A stretch of DNA of 64,000 bases from Clostridiales bacterium. GTDB taxonomy: Bacteria > Bacillota > Clostridia > Lachnospirales > Lachnospiraceae. Location of the stretch: the NCBI GenBank assembly GCA_019416265.1, contig DXXQ01000120.1, positions 11,473-75,472 of the forward strand. Direction: 5' to 3'. Made by a program: the position numbers and the translations under genes. How positions within the stretch are numbered: position 1 is the first letter of the stretch; every line of letters begins with the position of its first letter. Below, one piece after another: positions 36,210 through 49,188 of this stretch. Below the pieces are notes generated by a model. That model was given only the letters and a program-made list of their open reading frames with translations. It was not told where the DNA came from and ran no database searches.

Positions 36210-37277
36210 ATGAAAGATAATAACTCAAACAAACCGATTTTTTTATATATTGTCATCGCAGTTCTCGTACTGTCCCTGGCAGCCCTGGGAGTTCTTACCT
36301 TTGCATCCCTTGACAGGCTTGCCTCCCTTCAGGCAAAGGTTACGCAGATGTCAGAGGCTGTAGAAGAGATTTCTGAATCCGCCTCCACCTTGATCCAGCA
36401 GTCCATGCAGCTTGAGGAGCTGGAAAAAGAAAAGCAGGCACAGACAGAGGCCGCCCCACAGGAATCTGCGGATTCCCAGACAGAGGGAACTCTCGCTCCC
36501 TCAAACGGTTCGACCTTCACAAATAATACCGACGAGAGCATGGATCAGCTTCTCGGCCAGGTCGAACAGCTCCTTCCAAAAGATAACGGAACCTGGTCCG
36601 TTTATGTATGCAATCTTATGAAAGGCTCTGAGGGCTCCATCGCCAATGCTCCCATGCAGGCAGCCAGCCTCATCAAGCTGTATATTATGGGAAGCGTTTA
36701 TGAAAACTACGAGGTACTTTCCGAAAAATACGGACGGGAAACTCTGGATAATAACATCCATAATATGATCACCGTCAGCGATAACGATGCCGCCAATACT
36801 CTGGTAAACTGGCTTGGAAACGGAAATGATGCTGAGGGTATGGCGAAAGTAAATGCTTTCTGTCAGGCCCACGGCTACAAGGATACCCAGATGAACCGGC
36901 TTCTTCTTGCAGGCACGGAAAACGGCGATAATTATACTTCTGTAAAAGACTGCGGAACCTTCCTGAAGGAAATCTACCAGATCTGCAATGATCTTCCCAC
37001 GGAGTCCACACTGACAAACGCCCAGGCTATGTATTATCACCTGAAGCTTCAGCAGCGGAAAAATAAAATCCCCGCCCAGATACCGGAGGGGGTTCATGTA
37101 GCCAATAAAACCGGCGAGCTCTCCAATGTGGAAAACGACGCCGGAATCATCTTCGATACTGCCCAGGGCGTAGACCTTGTCATCTGCTTTATGTCCCAGG
37201 ATCTCACGGATACAGGCGCAGCCCAGGAAACAATCGCTTCAAATGCACGGGCGATCTACGGATATTATAATGAATAA
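36210..37277 (+). CDS. Membrane-anchored serine hydrolase of the class A beta-lactamase fold
   Basis: A 355-residue protein with an N-terminal membrane helix (~9-31), a coiled-coil (~35-75), an acidic/Ser-Thr linker and a beta-lactamase-like domain. The motifs are SxxK (Ser153-Lys156 in ASLIKLYIMG), SDN (190-192) and KTG (300-302). The class A omega-loop ExxLN is not evident, so true beta-lactamase activity is doubtful; a DD-peptidase or other wall function is more likely. The same anchor-plus-coil plan as the preceding amidase, and an 11-base gap, suggest the two act together on peptidoglycan. Confidence 0.85.
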   Translation: MKDNNSNKPIFLYIVIAVLVLSLAALGVLTFASLDRLASLQAKVTQMSEAVEEISESASTLIQQSMQLEELEKEKQAQTEAAPQESADSQTEGTLAPSNGSTFTNNTDESMDQLLGQVEQLLPKDNGTWSVYVCNLMKGSEGSIANAPMQAASLIKLYIMGSVYENYEVLSEKYGRETLDNNIHNMITVSDNDAANTLVNWLGNGNDAEGMAKVNAFCQAHGYKDTQMNRLLLAGTENGDNYTSVKDCGTFLKEIYQICNDLPTESTLTNAQAMYYHLKLQQRKNKIPAQIPEGVHVANKTGELSNVENDAGIIFDTAQGVDLVICFMSQDLTDTGAAQETIASNARAIYGYYNE

Positions 37278-37279
37278 CA

Positions 37280-37303
37280 AAGGGGAAGCTTACGCTTCCC
37301 CTT
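37280..37303. terminator. Bidirectional terminator of convergent operons
   Basis: A perfect 10-bp stem (37280-37289 with 37294-37303) with a four-base loop, T-rich on the plus side. It begins 3 bases after the hydrolase stop and overlaps the end of the minus-strand gene at 37290. Confidence 0.78.
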
Positions 37304-38510
37304 CTTCATAGGACATTTCCCATATTTCCGAAAACACTGCCAGCGGACAATCTGTCAGCAGGCACATCAGCAAAAAACATTCATATGGATTTACTATGTA
37401 AATTTCACTCATTCCGCATTTCAGCAGAATTTCCTGGATTTCCTCCAGAAAGTGACGATATCTGTTATAGGGATCCTCCTCCTGCATCTCCTGTGATACA
37501 ATGAAAAACTCCAGAGTGATCAGGTCGAATCTCTCCACAGGAAGCCTGTGATACAGGATATTGGTGATTCTCTGCCTGCTGAACCTCTTCTGGCTGAAAT
37601 GCTTCGCAAGAATGGAGGCCGACATCTTTTTGAGATTTCCCATCTGATTAATCGGAATCCCGCTGCAGATAACCTTTTCCACATCAGACGGCGTAATTTT
37701 CTCCGCTGTCCACACCTTACCTCCGTGTTTCTCCTCTTCATCCTTCTGATACATGGCGGCTATGATTTCCTTTGCCCTGTACAGAAGTCTGGAAAACTCC
37801 TGAAACGCCTGACTTTTCTCTGACATGGGATCGCCCATTTTCGCCTTTAAATAGGAAAGATACTTCATAAGGCTTTCCTCTGTGTCCAGACAGAGATTAT
37901 TTGCATAAATAACCCCTTCTGTTTTCGTATGATCCGGTTCCAGACGATTGTATGCCTCCTTCAGTTCTTCTGCCTTATGGTATCCGAACTGATGACAATA
38001 GCAGTACCAGTAAATAACCTCCATCGGATTGTGAAAATCAAAATCCTGCTCCTTCAGAACCCTTGTCAGAAAATCAGACACATCATCGGCTGTCATCCGC
38101 AGCCCGAATCCAAGGATAAATAAGGTATCCCTTTTTACAGAAACCTGTGTCAGCCAGTTGTTCACAAGAGCTGTCAGCTTCGTTGATGTAGGGTTCATGG
38201 ATTTAGGCGTAAAGGTTTCCTTAAAGGATTCCAGAACGATCTCCCTGTATACCTCCTGGGGCACTTCTGAAAAGGGCTCCTCCAGTTCCGCTCTTTCATA
38301 TATGTACCGTTTCAGATGATCCCCAAAGGAAACCAGCTTCATTTCTTTATACAGATAATGAAATATCACATCTGCATCCTCATCCTCGAAGCTGTCCAGG
38401 CTCACTACCTGGCGGAACCTCTGGGCTGCCTTTCTGGTAAATTCAAAATCCTGAACCCTGTCAAAGGCTACTGTCTGTTCAAAATCCAAATCCTGCATAC
38501 GGTTTTTCAT
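37290..38510 (-). CDS. Unknown 406-residue protein coupled to the kinase/phosphatase pair
   Basis: I do not recognise the family. The protein is soluble and mostly helical, with no signal peptide or membrane helix, and carries tryptophan/tyrosine-rich helices such as NPMEVIYWYCYCHQFGYHKAEELKEAYN and a C-terminal MSEIYIVNPYECFLLMCLLTDCPLAVF block read in parts. The N-terminus DLDFEQTVAFDR places one threonine between acidic and hydrophobic residues, a context seen in substrates of bacterial Ser/Thr kinases, but phosphorylation here is speculation. It overlaps the PP2C gene as ATGA and so is translationally coupled to it; it is third in the kinase-phosphatase operon. A partner, substrate or output protein of the kinase is the natural guess. 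Confidence 0.75.
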   Translation of the reverse strand: MKNRMQDLDFEQTVAFDRVQDFEFTRKAAQRFRQVVSLDSFEDEDADVIFHYLYKEMKLVSFGDHLKRYIYERAELEEPFSEVPQEVYREIVLESFKETFTPKSMNPTSTKLTALVNNWLTQVSVKRDTLFILGFGLRMTADDVSDFLTRVLKEQDFDFHNPMEVIYWYCYCHQFGYHKAEELKEAYNRLEPDHTKTEGVIYANNLCLDTEESLMKYLSYLKAKMGDPMSEKSQAFQEFSRLLYRAKEIIAAMYQKDEEEKHGGKVWTAEKITPSDVEKVICSGIPINQMGNLKKMSASILAKHFSQKRFSRQRITNILYHRLPVERFDLITLEFFIVSQEMQEEDPYNRYRHFLEEIQEILLKCGMSEIYIVNPYECFLLMCLLTDCPLAVFSEIWEMSYEEGEA

Positions 38511-39337
38511 ACTGCTTCACCTACATTCTCTTTCCTGAAACCGCCCAGCCACTTTTTGATTCTCTCCCCGGGCATCGGCTGGCCTACTTCACAAAGGACG
38601 ATCGTCACATTATCTCTTGCTCCTTTTTTCAGAACACGTTCCAGCAGAATCTCAACTGTCGATTCCAGCGGAATCTCCCTTGTCAGAATATCTGCGATCT
38701 CCCCGTCTGAAAGCATATCCGTCATTCCGTCTGAACAGAGAAGAAATTTTTTCCCAATCTTATATTTCATCTCGGAAACAGACGGATCCGGAAACTGCTG
38801 TTCCTCCGGTATTCCCAGATACTGAGTCAGCGGAGCCTTTCCGAAGGCATATTTCCCCTCCACATGATCTGTGGAGATCTGGAAAAAGCCACTGTCATCC
38901 ACTGCATAGACACGGCTGTCTCCAAGATTGCAGGCATAAATACTTTCTGCCCCAAACAGGAGCATAGCCACTGTGGTTCCCATAGAATTGATGTGGTTTG
39001 CATCACCATAGCGGCATATCGCCTGATTCATGCTCCTGCACAGACCTTCCACGAAGCTGTCCGGGTTTTTCTTCAGATTTTTTTTATTGATTTCATAATA
39101 ATTGCCAAATTCTTCGGAGGCAAGAAAGGCTGCCATTTCTCCGCAGCTTTCTCCTCCCATCCCGTCAAAGACTGCAAGCGCCGGGATTTTTGCTCTGGAA
39201 ATAACACCTGTGTGAATCCCTTCACTTCCCCGGTTATCTGCCGGAAGTGAGTTTCCGCAGCACCAGAAATTGTCCTCGTTATTTCCACGTATTTTTCCAA
39301 TATGGCTCGTATATGCATATTTAATCTGGTAGCACAT
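38507..39337 (-). CDS. PP2C-type Ser/Thr protein phosphatase
   Basis: A 276-residue soluble phosphatase of the PPM family. The metal-binding acids are visible in GNNEDNFW, VFDGMGGESCGE (~58-69), CNLGDSRVY, LLCSDGMTDML and GARDNVTIVL. It is expected to remove phosphate from proteins modified by the kinase encoded 15 bases upstream, as PrpC/Stp does for PrkC/Stk. An insertion of about 20 residues (CCGNSLPADNRGSEGIHTGV) after the first motif is longer than in PrpC. Confidence 0.93.
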   Translation of the reverse strand: MCYQIKYAYTSHIGKIRGNNEDNFWCCGNSLPADNRGSEGIHTGVISRAKIPALAVFDGMGGESCGEMAAFLASEEFGNYYEINKKNLKKNPDSFVEGLCRSMNQAICRYGDANHINSMGTTVAMLLFGAESIYACNLGDSRVYAVDDSGFFQISTDHVEGKYAFGKAPLTQYLGIPEEQQFPDPSVSEMKYKIGKKFLLCSDGMTDMLSDGEIADILTREIPLESTVEILLERVLKKGARDNVTIVLCEVGQPMPGERIKKWLGGFRKENVGEAV

Positions 39338-39352
39338 CTCTCACACTTCCTA

Positions 39353-41233
39353 TCATTCCAATTCTTCTGATCCTTTCAGAAGTTTCATCTCTGCTTCTGC
39401 CTTTTTCAGATACTTCGCACCTCTTTCCATATATTCCGGATTATCCTTTTCATTGTCATGGCAGATCTCATTTTCGTCGATCCACCGGATCAAGTTTCCG
39501 TCATCGTCATAGTAGTAGAGTTCTACTTTTGTATCATACCAGATGTAGGCAAAAAACAGCTTTTCTTTCCAGTAATAATACTCCTCATACATCTTATCCT
39601 CGGAACTTGAAGGATAAACAAGCACCTTCATGTATTCCCTGGTATCGTGATTGTAATAGCTGATCTTATCTCCCTCAACGCCTGTCCAGTCATATCCGTT
39701 GGATTCCAGTGTATCCACAATGCTCGTTGCCCGTTCCTTGATCGTTTCGATCTGGGAGGTAAAATCCTTCGAGGAATCATTGGTGTCATATTTGTCATTC
39801 TCAAGAATGTCCACAAGTCCTGTACTTTCCTGCTGTGTACCGGCTCCCTCGCCTCCTGTGGCCTTCATATAGATGGAGAAAACGATCACTGCTGCACAGG
39901 CGGTAAGGATCACCGGCACAAGCCAGCCTGCAATCTGTCTTCTTCGTTTCTGCTTTCTTTTTTGAGCCAGACGCGCCTGACTGCGGGCTGCCCGGGATTC
40001 TATGGAATCCCCGGACTTCTGAGGCTGCGAAGCTTTATGCTGAAGATCTGTGTTCTTTTTCTGAACCTTCTTCTGATCTGCCGTCCGAATGCTTCTTTGC
40101 TGTGACTGCAGATTCTGCGGTAAGTTCCCGGTTTGGGAAGCTGTGCTTTTCTGTACCGGATTCTGCCGGACTGCCAGTTTCTCCATTGGCTCATCCTGGG
40201 AAGGGGGAATCTGATGCCTTTGCGGCTGTACTGCCTGCAGCGGCGGTATCTGTCTGCTCTGTGCAGAGGCCTTTTCCTGCTGCTTTCGGTCTGCCCCCTC
40301 CTTCACATAAGACTGAAATCTTCCATGCTGCAGATCGTCCAGGTCATTGTAAAACTCTTCCGGTGTCTGGTATCGGTCATCCGCCCGATATGCACAGGCT
40401 TTGAGAATAATGCGTGAAAAATCTTCCCCTGCATCCACCGGTTTTTTCAGCGCTTCCCCTGACATACGTCTGGCAAGGGCATTCTCCTTATCCCTGTATG
40501 TGATAAACTGCTTCTCAAGATTCAAAAACGGCAGTCTGTTCTTGTTCATCAGTTTATAGAGTACGATTCCAAGGGAATAAATATCAACCCTGCTGTCATA
40601 TTTCTCGCCCTTATACATTTCAGGCGCCATATAGGAGTAGGTTCCCTTTTTGGAAAAACTGCTCATTGTCCGTTCCAGTTCACGGGCGATCCCGAAATCT
40701 CCAAGCTTGAAATCCCCGAATCTTGATACAAAAATATTCTCAGGTTTAATATCTCTGTGGATAATGTTTAATTTCCGACAGTATCCAAGAGCCTTGCTTA
40801 AGTCAATACCAAGCTTGATGACATCCTTCTCTGTGAGCTGGTTCTCGGCACAGTAGTCCATGAAACTTGTAAGATATTCCATTCGTATGGAAATCTCCCA
40901 GCCAATATCGTCCAGATACTCCAACACCTTGAAATCCTCCACGGATACAATGTGGGAGTTTCCCCGAAAATATTCCATGGTGCTGATTTCCTGGATACAC
41001 TCTTCCACCAGATTGCGAAAATACTCTCTCACTGACTGATCGTCCCCTACTTCAGAGCGAACACTGTTTAACTCACTCTGACTTCCGGGAATATGAATGA
41101 CCTTGATTGCCGAGTAGAAGCTTTTCCCCCGCTCACTGCGCTGTGCTTTATACACCTTGCCGAAGGATCCTTCTCCGATTTTTTCTACAATCTTCCATTC
41201 CGCCCAGGGCGAAACCGGATGTTCCCTGTCCAT
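39353..41233 (-). CDS. Membrane Ser/Thr protein kinase without PASTA domains
   Basis: A 626-residue kinase. The glycine loop IGEGSFGKVY (19-28), Lys44, catalytic HRDIKPEN with Asp161 and DFG (179-181) are intact. A long Gln/Pro/Ser/Lys-rich juxtamembrane segment (~310-434) leads to one membrane helix (435-456). The outside part of ~170 residues is not a PASTA array; it is a single domain with DWTGVEGDKISYYNHDTREYMKVLVYPS and ELYYYDDDGNLIRWIDENEICHD read in parts. Its signal is therefore probably not muropeptide in the PrkC manner. AAGGAGG precedes the ATG. It heads the kinase/PP2C/unknown operon. Confidence 0.93.
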   Translation of the reverse strand: MDREHPVSPWAEWKIVEKIGEGSFGKVYKAQRSERGKSFYSAIKVIHIPGSQSELNSVRSEVGDDQSVREYFRNLVEECIQEISTMEYFRGNSHIVSVEDFKVLEYLDDIGWEISIRMEYLTSFMDYCAENQLTEKDVIKLGIDLSKALGYCRKLNIIHRDIKPENIFVSRFGDFKLGDFGIARELERTMSSFSKKGTYSYMAPEMYKGEKYDSRVDIYSLGIVLYKLMNKNRLPFLNLEKQFITYRDKENALARRMSGEALKKPVDAGEDFSRIILKACAYRADDRYQTPEEFYNDLDDLQHGRFQSYVKEGADRKQQEKASAQSRQIPPLQAVQPQRHQIPPSQDEPMEKLAVRQNPVQKSTASQTGNLPQNLQSQQRSIRTADQKKVQKKNTDLQHKASQPQKSGDSIESRAARSQARLAQKRKQKRRRQIAGWLVPVILTACAAVIVFSIYMKATGGEGAGTQQESTGLVDILENDKYDTNDSSKDFTSQIETIKERATSIVDTLESNGYDWTGVEGDKISYYNHDTREYMKVLVYPSSSEDKMYEEYYYWKEKLFFAYIWYDTKVELYYYDDDGNLIRWIDENEICHDNEKDNPEYMERGAKYLKKAEAEMKLLKGSEELE

Positions 41234-41311
41234 ACTGCACCTCCTTCCTTGTTTTTTACATTATTTTTAGTAAATAGATGTTGTTTTTATGTCATAACTA
41301 TGATCTATTTT

Positions 41312-41317
41312 ATTATA
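41312..41317 (-). promoter_or_regulatory. -10 element of the kinase operon
   Basis: A perfect TATAAT on the minus strand, 79 bases before the kinase ATG, in very A/T-rich sequence; no strong -35 is evident. Confidence 0.4.
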
Positions 41318-41390
41318 ATCGGATTTTAACATAAAAGAAACTATAATCTGTATTTTACAATATTTTCCCAAAATTTGTCCAGTAAAACCA

Positions 41391-41419
41391 AAAGAAGAGC
41401 GCTCCCTGGGGAACGCTCT
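41391..41419 (-). terminator. rpoBC operon terminator
   Basis: An 11-bp stem with one wobble pair (41396-41406 with 41409-41419), followed on the minus strand by TCTTTTGGTTTT. It lies 23 bases after the rpoC stop and separates rpoBC from the kinase operon. Confidence 0.82.
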
Positions 41420-41441
41420 CCTGTATTTACTGCTATTTTGT

Positions 41442-45161
<3,720 letters not shown>

Positions 45162-45178
45162 GTATTCTTTTCCCCTTT

Positions 45179-48100
45179 CTACTCTTCGTCATCAAGAGTT
45201 TCATCAAACTCCATGAAATCTTCTTCGTCTTCATCCTCTTCCACGTCAACGAGTTCTTCTCCCTCAAACTCCTGCTGTGTATAGCCGTGTTTGCTGAAGG
45301 ATTCACTGTCAGACTGTCTTCTGGATTCGCCCTCGATAACAGAACGCAGGTCTGTGTCGCCGTAATCTACGGTTTCCATAATCTCTACCTCTGTCTGGTC
45401 CTCTCTTAAAACTTTTACATCCAGACCAAGAGACTGGAGCTCTTTTAAGAGTACCTTGAAGGATTCCGGAATACCCGGCTCAGGAATATTGTCACCCTTG
45501 ATGATAGCTTCATAGGTCTTAACTCGTCCGATCACATCATCGGATTTCACTGTCAGGATTTCCTGAAGTGTATAGGATGCACCGTATGCCTCAAGAGCCC
45601 AAACCTCCATCTCACCGAAACGCTGTCCGCCGAACTGAGCTTTACCACCCAGAGGCTGCTGTGTTACGAGGGAGTATGGACCTGTGGAACGTGCATGGAT
45701 CTTATCGTCTACCAGATGATGCAGCTTCAGGTAGTGCATGTGTCCGATGGTTACAGGGCTATCGAAATACTCGCCTGTACGTCCGTCACGGAGACGTACC
45801 TTACCGTCTCTGGAAATCGGAACGCCCTTCCAAAGGGCTCTGTGCGCTTTGTTTTCATCCAGATACTGCATAACTTCCGGTGCTAAAACATCTTCATATT
45901 TTGCACGGAACTCTTCGAAATCTTCTGTATTAACATAATCGTTGGCAAGTTCCAGAGTATCCTGGATATCCTTCTCGTTTGCACCTGCAAATACAGGAGT
46001 TGCAACGTTAAAGCCAAGAGCTTTGGCAGCAAGGCTTAAGTGGATTTCCAGTACCTGTCCGATATTCATACGTGAAGGCACGCCCAGAGGGTTCAGCACG
46101 ATGTCAAGCGGACGGCCGTTTGGAAGGAATGGCATATCTTCAACAGGAAGTACACGGGAAACGACACCCTTGTTACCGTGACGACCGGCCATTTTATCAC
46201 CAACGGAAATCTTTCTCTTCTGTGCAATGTAGATACGTACAGACTGGTTTACGCCAGGGGACAGCTCGTCGCCGTTCTCTCTTGTAAATACCTTGGCATC
46301 TACAACAATACCGTATTCACCATGAGGTACTTTCAGGGAAGTATCACGTACTTCACGCGCCTTCTCACCGAAGATCGCACGAAGGAGACGCTCCTCTGCT
46401 GTCAGCTCTGTCTCTCCCTTAGGAGTTACTTTACCAACAAGGATATCGCCTGCGCGAACCTCTGCACCGATACGGATGATACCACGTTCATCCAGATCCT
46501 TCAGTGCATCGTCACCTACGCCCGGAACATCGCGTGTGATCTCTTCCGGTCCTAATTTGGTGTCACGAGATTCTGCTTCATATTCTTCAATATGGACAGA
46601 TGTGTAAACATCATCCATAACAAGTCTTTCACTTAAAAGGACAGCATCCTCGTAGTTATAACCTTCCCAGGTCATAAATCCGATCAGCGGGTTTTTACCA
46701 AGTGCAAGCTCACCGTTTGCTGTGGAAGGACCGTCAGCGATAACCTGTCCTGCCTCTACATGCTCTCCCTGGAACACGATCGGTTTCTGGTTGTAGCAGT
46801 TGCTCTGGTTACTTCTTAAGAACTTGGTAAGATGGTAATCATCTTTTGTTCCGTCATCGTTCTTGATGCTGATATCTGTAGAAGTGGAACGGAGAACTGT
46901 ACCGGATTTCTTAGCCAGTACGCAGACACCGGAGTCAACGGCTGTCTTTGTTTCCATACCTGTACCAACTACAGGAGCTTCCGTTGTGAGAAGCGGCACT
47001 GCCTGACGCTGCATGTTGGATCCCATCAGCGCACGGTTGGCATCGTCGTTCTGCAGGAACGGAATCAGGGCTGTAGCAACGGAGAATACCATCTTAGGAG
47101 ATACGTCCATGTACTCGAACATATGACGCTCGTACTCCTGAGTCTCTTCCAGATAACGACCGGAAACATTCTTGTGAATGAAATGTCCCTCTTCATCCAG
47201 AGGCTCATTGGCCTGTGCTACATGATAATTATCCTCTTCATCTGCTGTCATATAGACTACTTCGTCTGTGACACGGGGATTCTTAGGATCTGTTCTGTCA
47301 ATTTTACGGTAAGGCGCTTCGATAAATCCGTACTGATTGATCCTTGCATAAGAAGCAAGGGAGTTAATCAGACCGATGTTCGGACCTTCAGGTGTCTCGA
47401 TCGGACACATTCTTCCGTAATGGGAGTAGTGAACGTCTCGAACCTCGAATCCGGCTCTGTCTCGTGACAGACCGCCAGGACCTAAGGCGGAAAGACGTCT
47501 CTTGTGGGTCAGCTCACCCAGAGGGTTGTTCTGATCCATGAACTGGGACAGCTGGGAAGAACCGAAGAATTCTTTCACTGCCGCAGTTACAGGTTTAATA
47601 TTGATCAGGGACTGAGGAGAAATATTCTCAGAATCCTGTGTTGTCATTCTCTCACGAACCACACGTTCCAGTCTGGAAAGACCGATACGGTACTGGTTCT
47701 GAAGCAGCTCGCCTACTGCACGGATACGACGGTTGCCCAGATGGTCGATGTCGTCGTCATTTCCGATGCCGTATTCCAGATGCATATTGTAGTTGATGGA
47801 AGCAAAAATATCTTCCTTTGTGATATGCTTCGGAATCAGGTCATGGATATCTCTGCGGATAGCAGCTTCAATATCTTCCTGTGTGTCATTTTCTTCCAGA
47901 ATTTTTTCGAGGACAGGGTAGTATACTAATTCTGTAACACCCAGAGCCTTTGCATCGATTTCCGGAAGGAAATGATGAATATCAACCATTAAGTTGGAAA
48001 GGACTTTAATCTTGCGGTCCTCTTCTCCCAGAATCCATACAAACGGAACTGCGCTGTTCTGAAGAGTCTCTGCAAGCTCAACGGTAACTACTGCGCCTTC

Positions 48101-49027
48101 CTCTGCAAGGATTTCGCCGGTGGTTGTATCTACAACCTCTTCTGCCAGCTTATGGCCGACGATTCTCTTATTGAAATGAAGTTTCTTATTAAATTTATAA
48201 CGTCCTACTTTGGCAAGGTCGTATCTTCTCGGGTCAAAGAACATTGCAGTGATGAGGCTCTCTGCGCTCTCTACTGCCAGCGGCTCGCCCGGACGGATTT
48301 TCTTGTAAAGCTCAAGAAGACCTTCCTGGTAGTTTGTTGATGTATCCTTGGAAAAGCTTGCCAGAATCTTAGGCTCTTCGCCGAATAAGTCAACGATTTC
48401 CGCATTGCTTCCCACTCCAAGGGCACGGATGAGAACAGTGATCGGAACCTTTCTTGTTCTGTCCACTCTTACATAGAAAACATCATTAGAGTCTGTCTCA
48501 TATTCCAGCCATGCACCTCTGTTCGGGATTACTGTACTGGAGAACAGTCTCTTTCCAAGTTTATCGTGTGCAATTGCGTAATAGATTCCAGGGGAACGCA
48601 CTAACTGGCTGACGATTACACGTTCGGCGCCATTGATAACAAATGTGCCTGTAGCCGTCATGATAGGTAAATCTCCCATGAAAATCTCGTGTTCGTTGAT
48701 TTCTTCCGTTTCTTTGTTAATCAGTCGCACTCGAACCTTCAAAGGTGCGGCGTAAGTTACGTCACGTTCTTTACACTGTTCGATATTATATTTCGCATCT
48801 TTTTCGTCAAATGTAAAGTCGATGAATTCCAGGCTGAGCTTTCCGCCGTAATCCGCGATTGGAGAAATATCATCAAAGACTTCCTTCAAACCTTCGTCGA
48901 GAAACCACTGGTAGGAATCTTTCTGGACTTCAATCAGATTCGGCATTTCCAGGACTTCTTTTTGCCTCTGGTAGCTCATACGCATACTTTTTCCAGTTTT
49001 TACAGAACGAATTCTGTTTTTTTCCAT
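45179..49027 (-). CDS. rpoB: RNA polymerase beta subunit
   Basis: A 1282-residue protein. The rifampicin region [31 protein letters not shown] (read in parts) carries the sensitive, wild-type residues. The active-site and flap segments ([44 protein letters not shown]) are standard. The C-terminus has an acidic tail of ~35 residues, mirroring that of rpoC. It has its own promoter at 49124-49153 because an unrelated gene separates it from rplL. Confidence 0.99.
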   Translation of the reverse strand: MEKNRIRSVKTGKSMRMSYQRQKEVLEMPNLIEVQKDSYQWFLDEGLKEVFDDISPIADYGGKLSLEFIDFTFDEKDAKYNIEQCKERDVTYAAPLKVRVRLINKETEEINEHEIFMGDLPIMTATGTFVINGAERVIVSQLVRSPGIYYAIAHDKLGKRLFSSTVIPNRGAWLEYETDSNDVFYVRVDRTRKVPITVLIRALGVGSNAEIVDLFGEEPKILASFSKDTSTNYQEGLLELYKKIRPGEPLAVESAESLITAMFFDPRRYDLAKVGRYKFNKKLHFNKRIVGHKLAEEVVDTTTGEILAEEGAVVTVELAETLQNSAVPFVWILGEEDRKIKVLSNLMVDIHHFLPEIDAKALGVTELVYYPVLEKILEENDTQEDIEAAIRRDIHDLIPKHITKEDIFASINYNMHLEYGIGNDDDIDHLGNRRIRAVGELLQNQYRIGLSRLERVVRERMTTQDSENISPQSLINIKPVTAAVKEFFGSSQLSQFMDQNNPLGELTHKRRLSALGPGGLSRDRAGFEVRDVHYSHYGRMCPIETPEGPNIGLINSLASYARINQYGFIEAPYRKIDRTDPKNPRVTDEVVYMTADEEDNYHVAQANEPLDEEGHFIHKNVSGRYLEETQEYERHMFEYMDVSPKMVFSVATALIPFLQNDDANRALMGSNMQRQAVPLLTTEAPVVGTGMETKTAVDSGVCVLAKKSGTVLRSTSTDISIKNDDGTKDDYHLTKFLRSNQSNCYNQKPIVFQGEHVEAGQVIADGPSTANGELALGKNPLIGFMTWEGYNYEDAVLLSERLVMDDVYTSVHIEEYEAESRDTKLGPEEITRDVPGVGDDALKDLDERGIIRIGAEVRAGDILVGKVTPKGETELTAEERLLRAIFGEKAREVRDTSLKVPHGEYGIVVDAKVFTRENGDELSPGVNQSVRIYIAQKRKISVGDKMAGRHGNKGVVSRVLPVEDMPFLPNGRPLDIVLNPLGVPSRMNIGQVLEIHLSLAAKALGFNVATPVFAGANEKDIQDTLELANDYVNTEDFEEFRAKYEDVLAPEVMQYLDENKAHRALWKGVPISRDGKVRLRDGRTGEYFDSPVTIGHMHYLKLHHLVDDKIHARSTGPYSLVTQQPLGGKAQFGGQRFGEMEVWALEAYGASYTLQEILTVKSDDVIGRVKTYEAIIKGDNIPEPGIPESFKVLLKELQSLGLDVKVLREDQTEVEIMETVDYGDTDLRSVIEGESRRQSDSESFSKHGYTQQEFEGEELVDVEEDEDEEDFMEFDETLDDEE

Positions 49028-49123
49028 TGACGTTTCACCCCTGTTTTTTCTTTATATTTATTATAACATGATCCCCTCATCCACAGACAAGTGGGCACAT
49101 CTTGCCATAATATAGCATCTTTC

Positions 49124-49153
49124 ACTATAGCACAATAAAACTTCTTGTGTCAA
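49124..49153 (-). promoter_or_regulatory. rpoB promoter
   Basis: TTGACA (49148-49153) and TATAGT (49124-49129) with an 18-bp spacer on the minus strand, ~95 bases upstream of rpoB. A second TATAAT lies nearer the gene (about 49063-49068). This gives rpoBC a start independent of rplJL. Confidence 0.8.
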
Positions 49154-49188
49154 CCACTTTTTTGATTTTTTCCGTTTATTTTACAATT

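Noticed and set aside
36210..37277. Calling the serine hydrolase an antibiotic-resistance beta-lactamase
   Set aside because: SxxK, SDN and KTG are shared by many non-resistance hydrolases; no omega-loop ExxLN is evident and the gene is in a wall operon.
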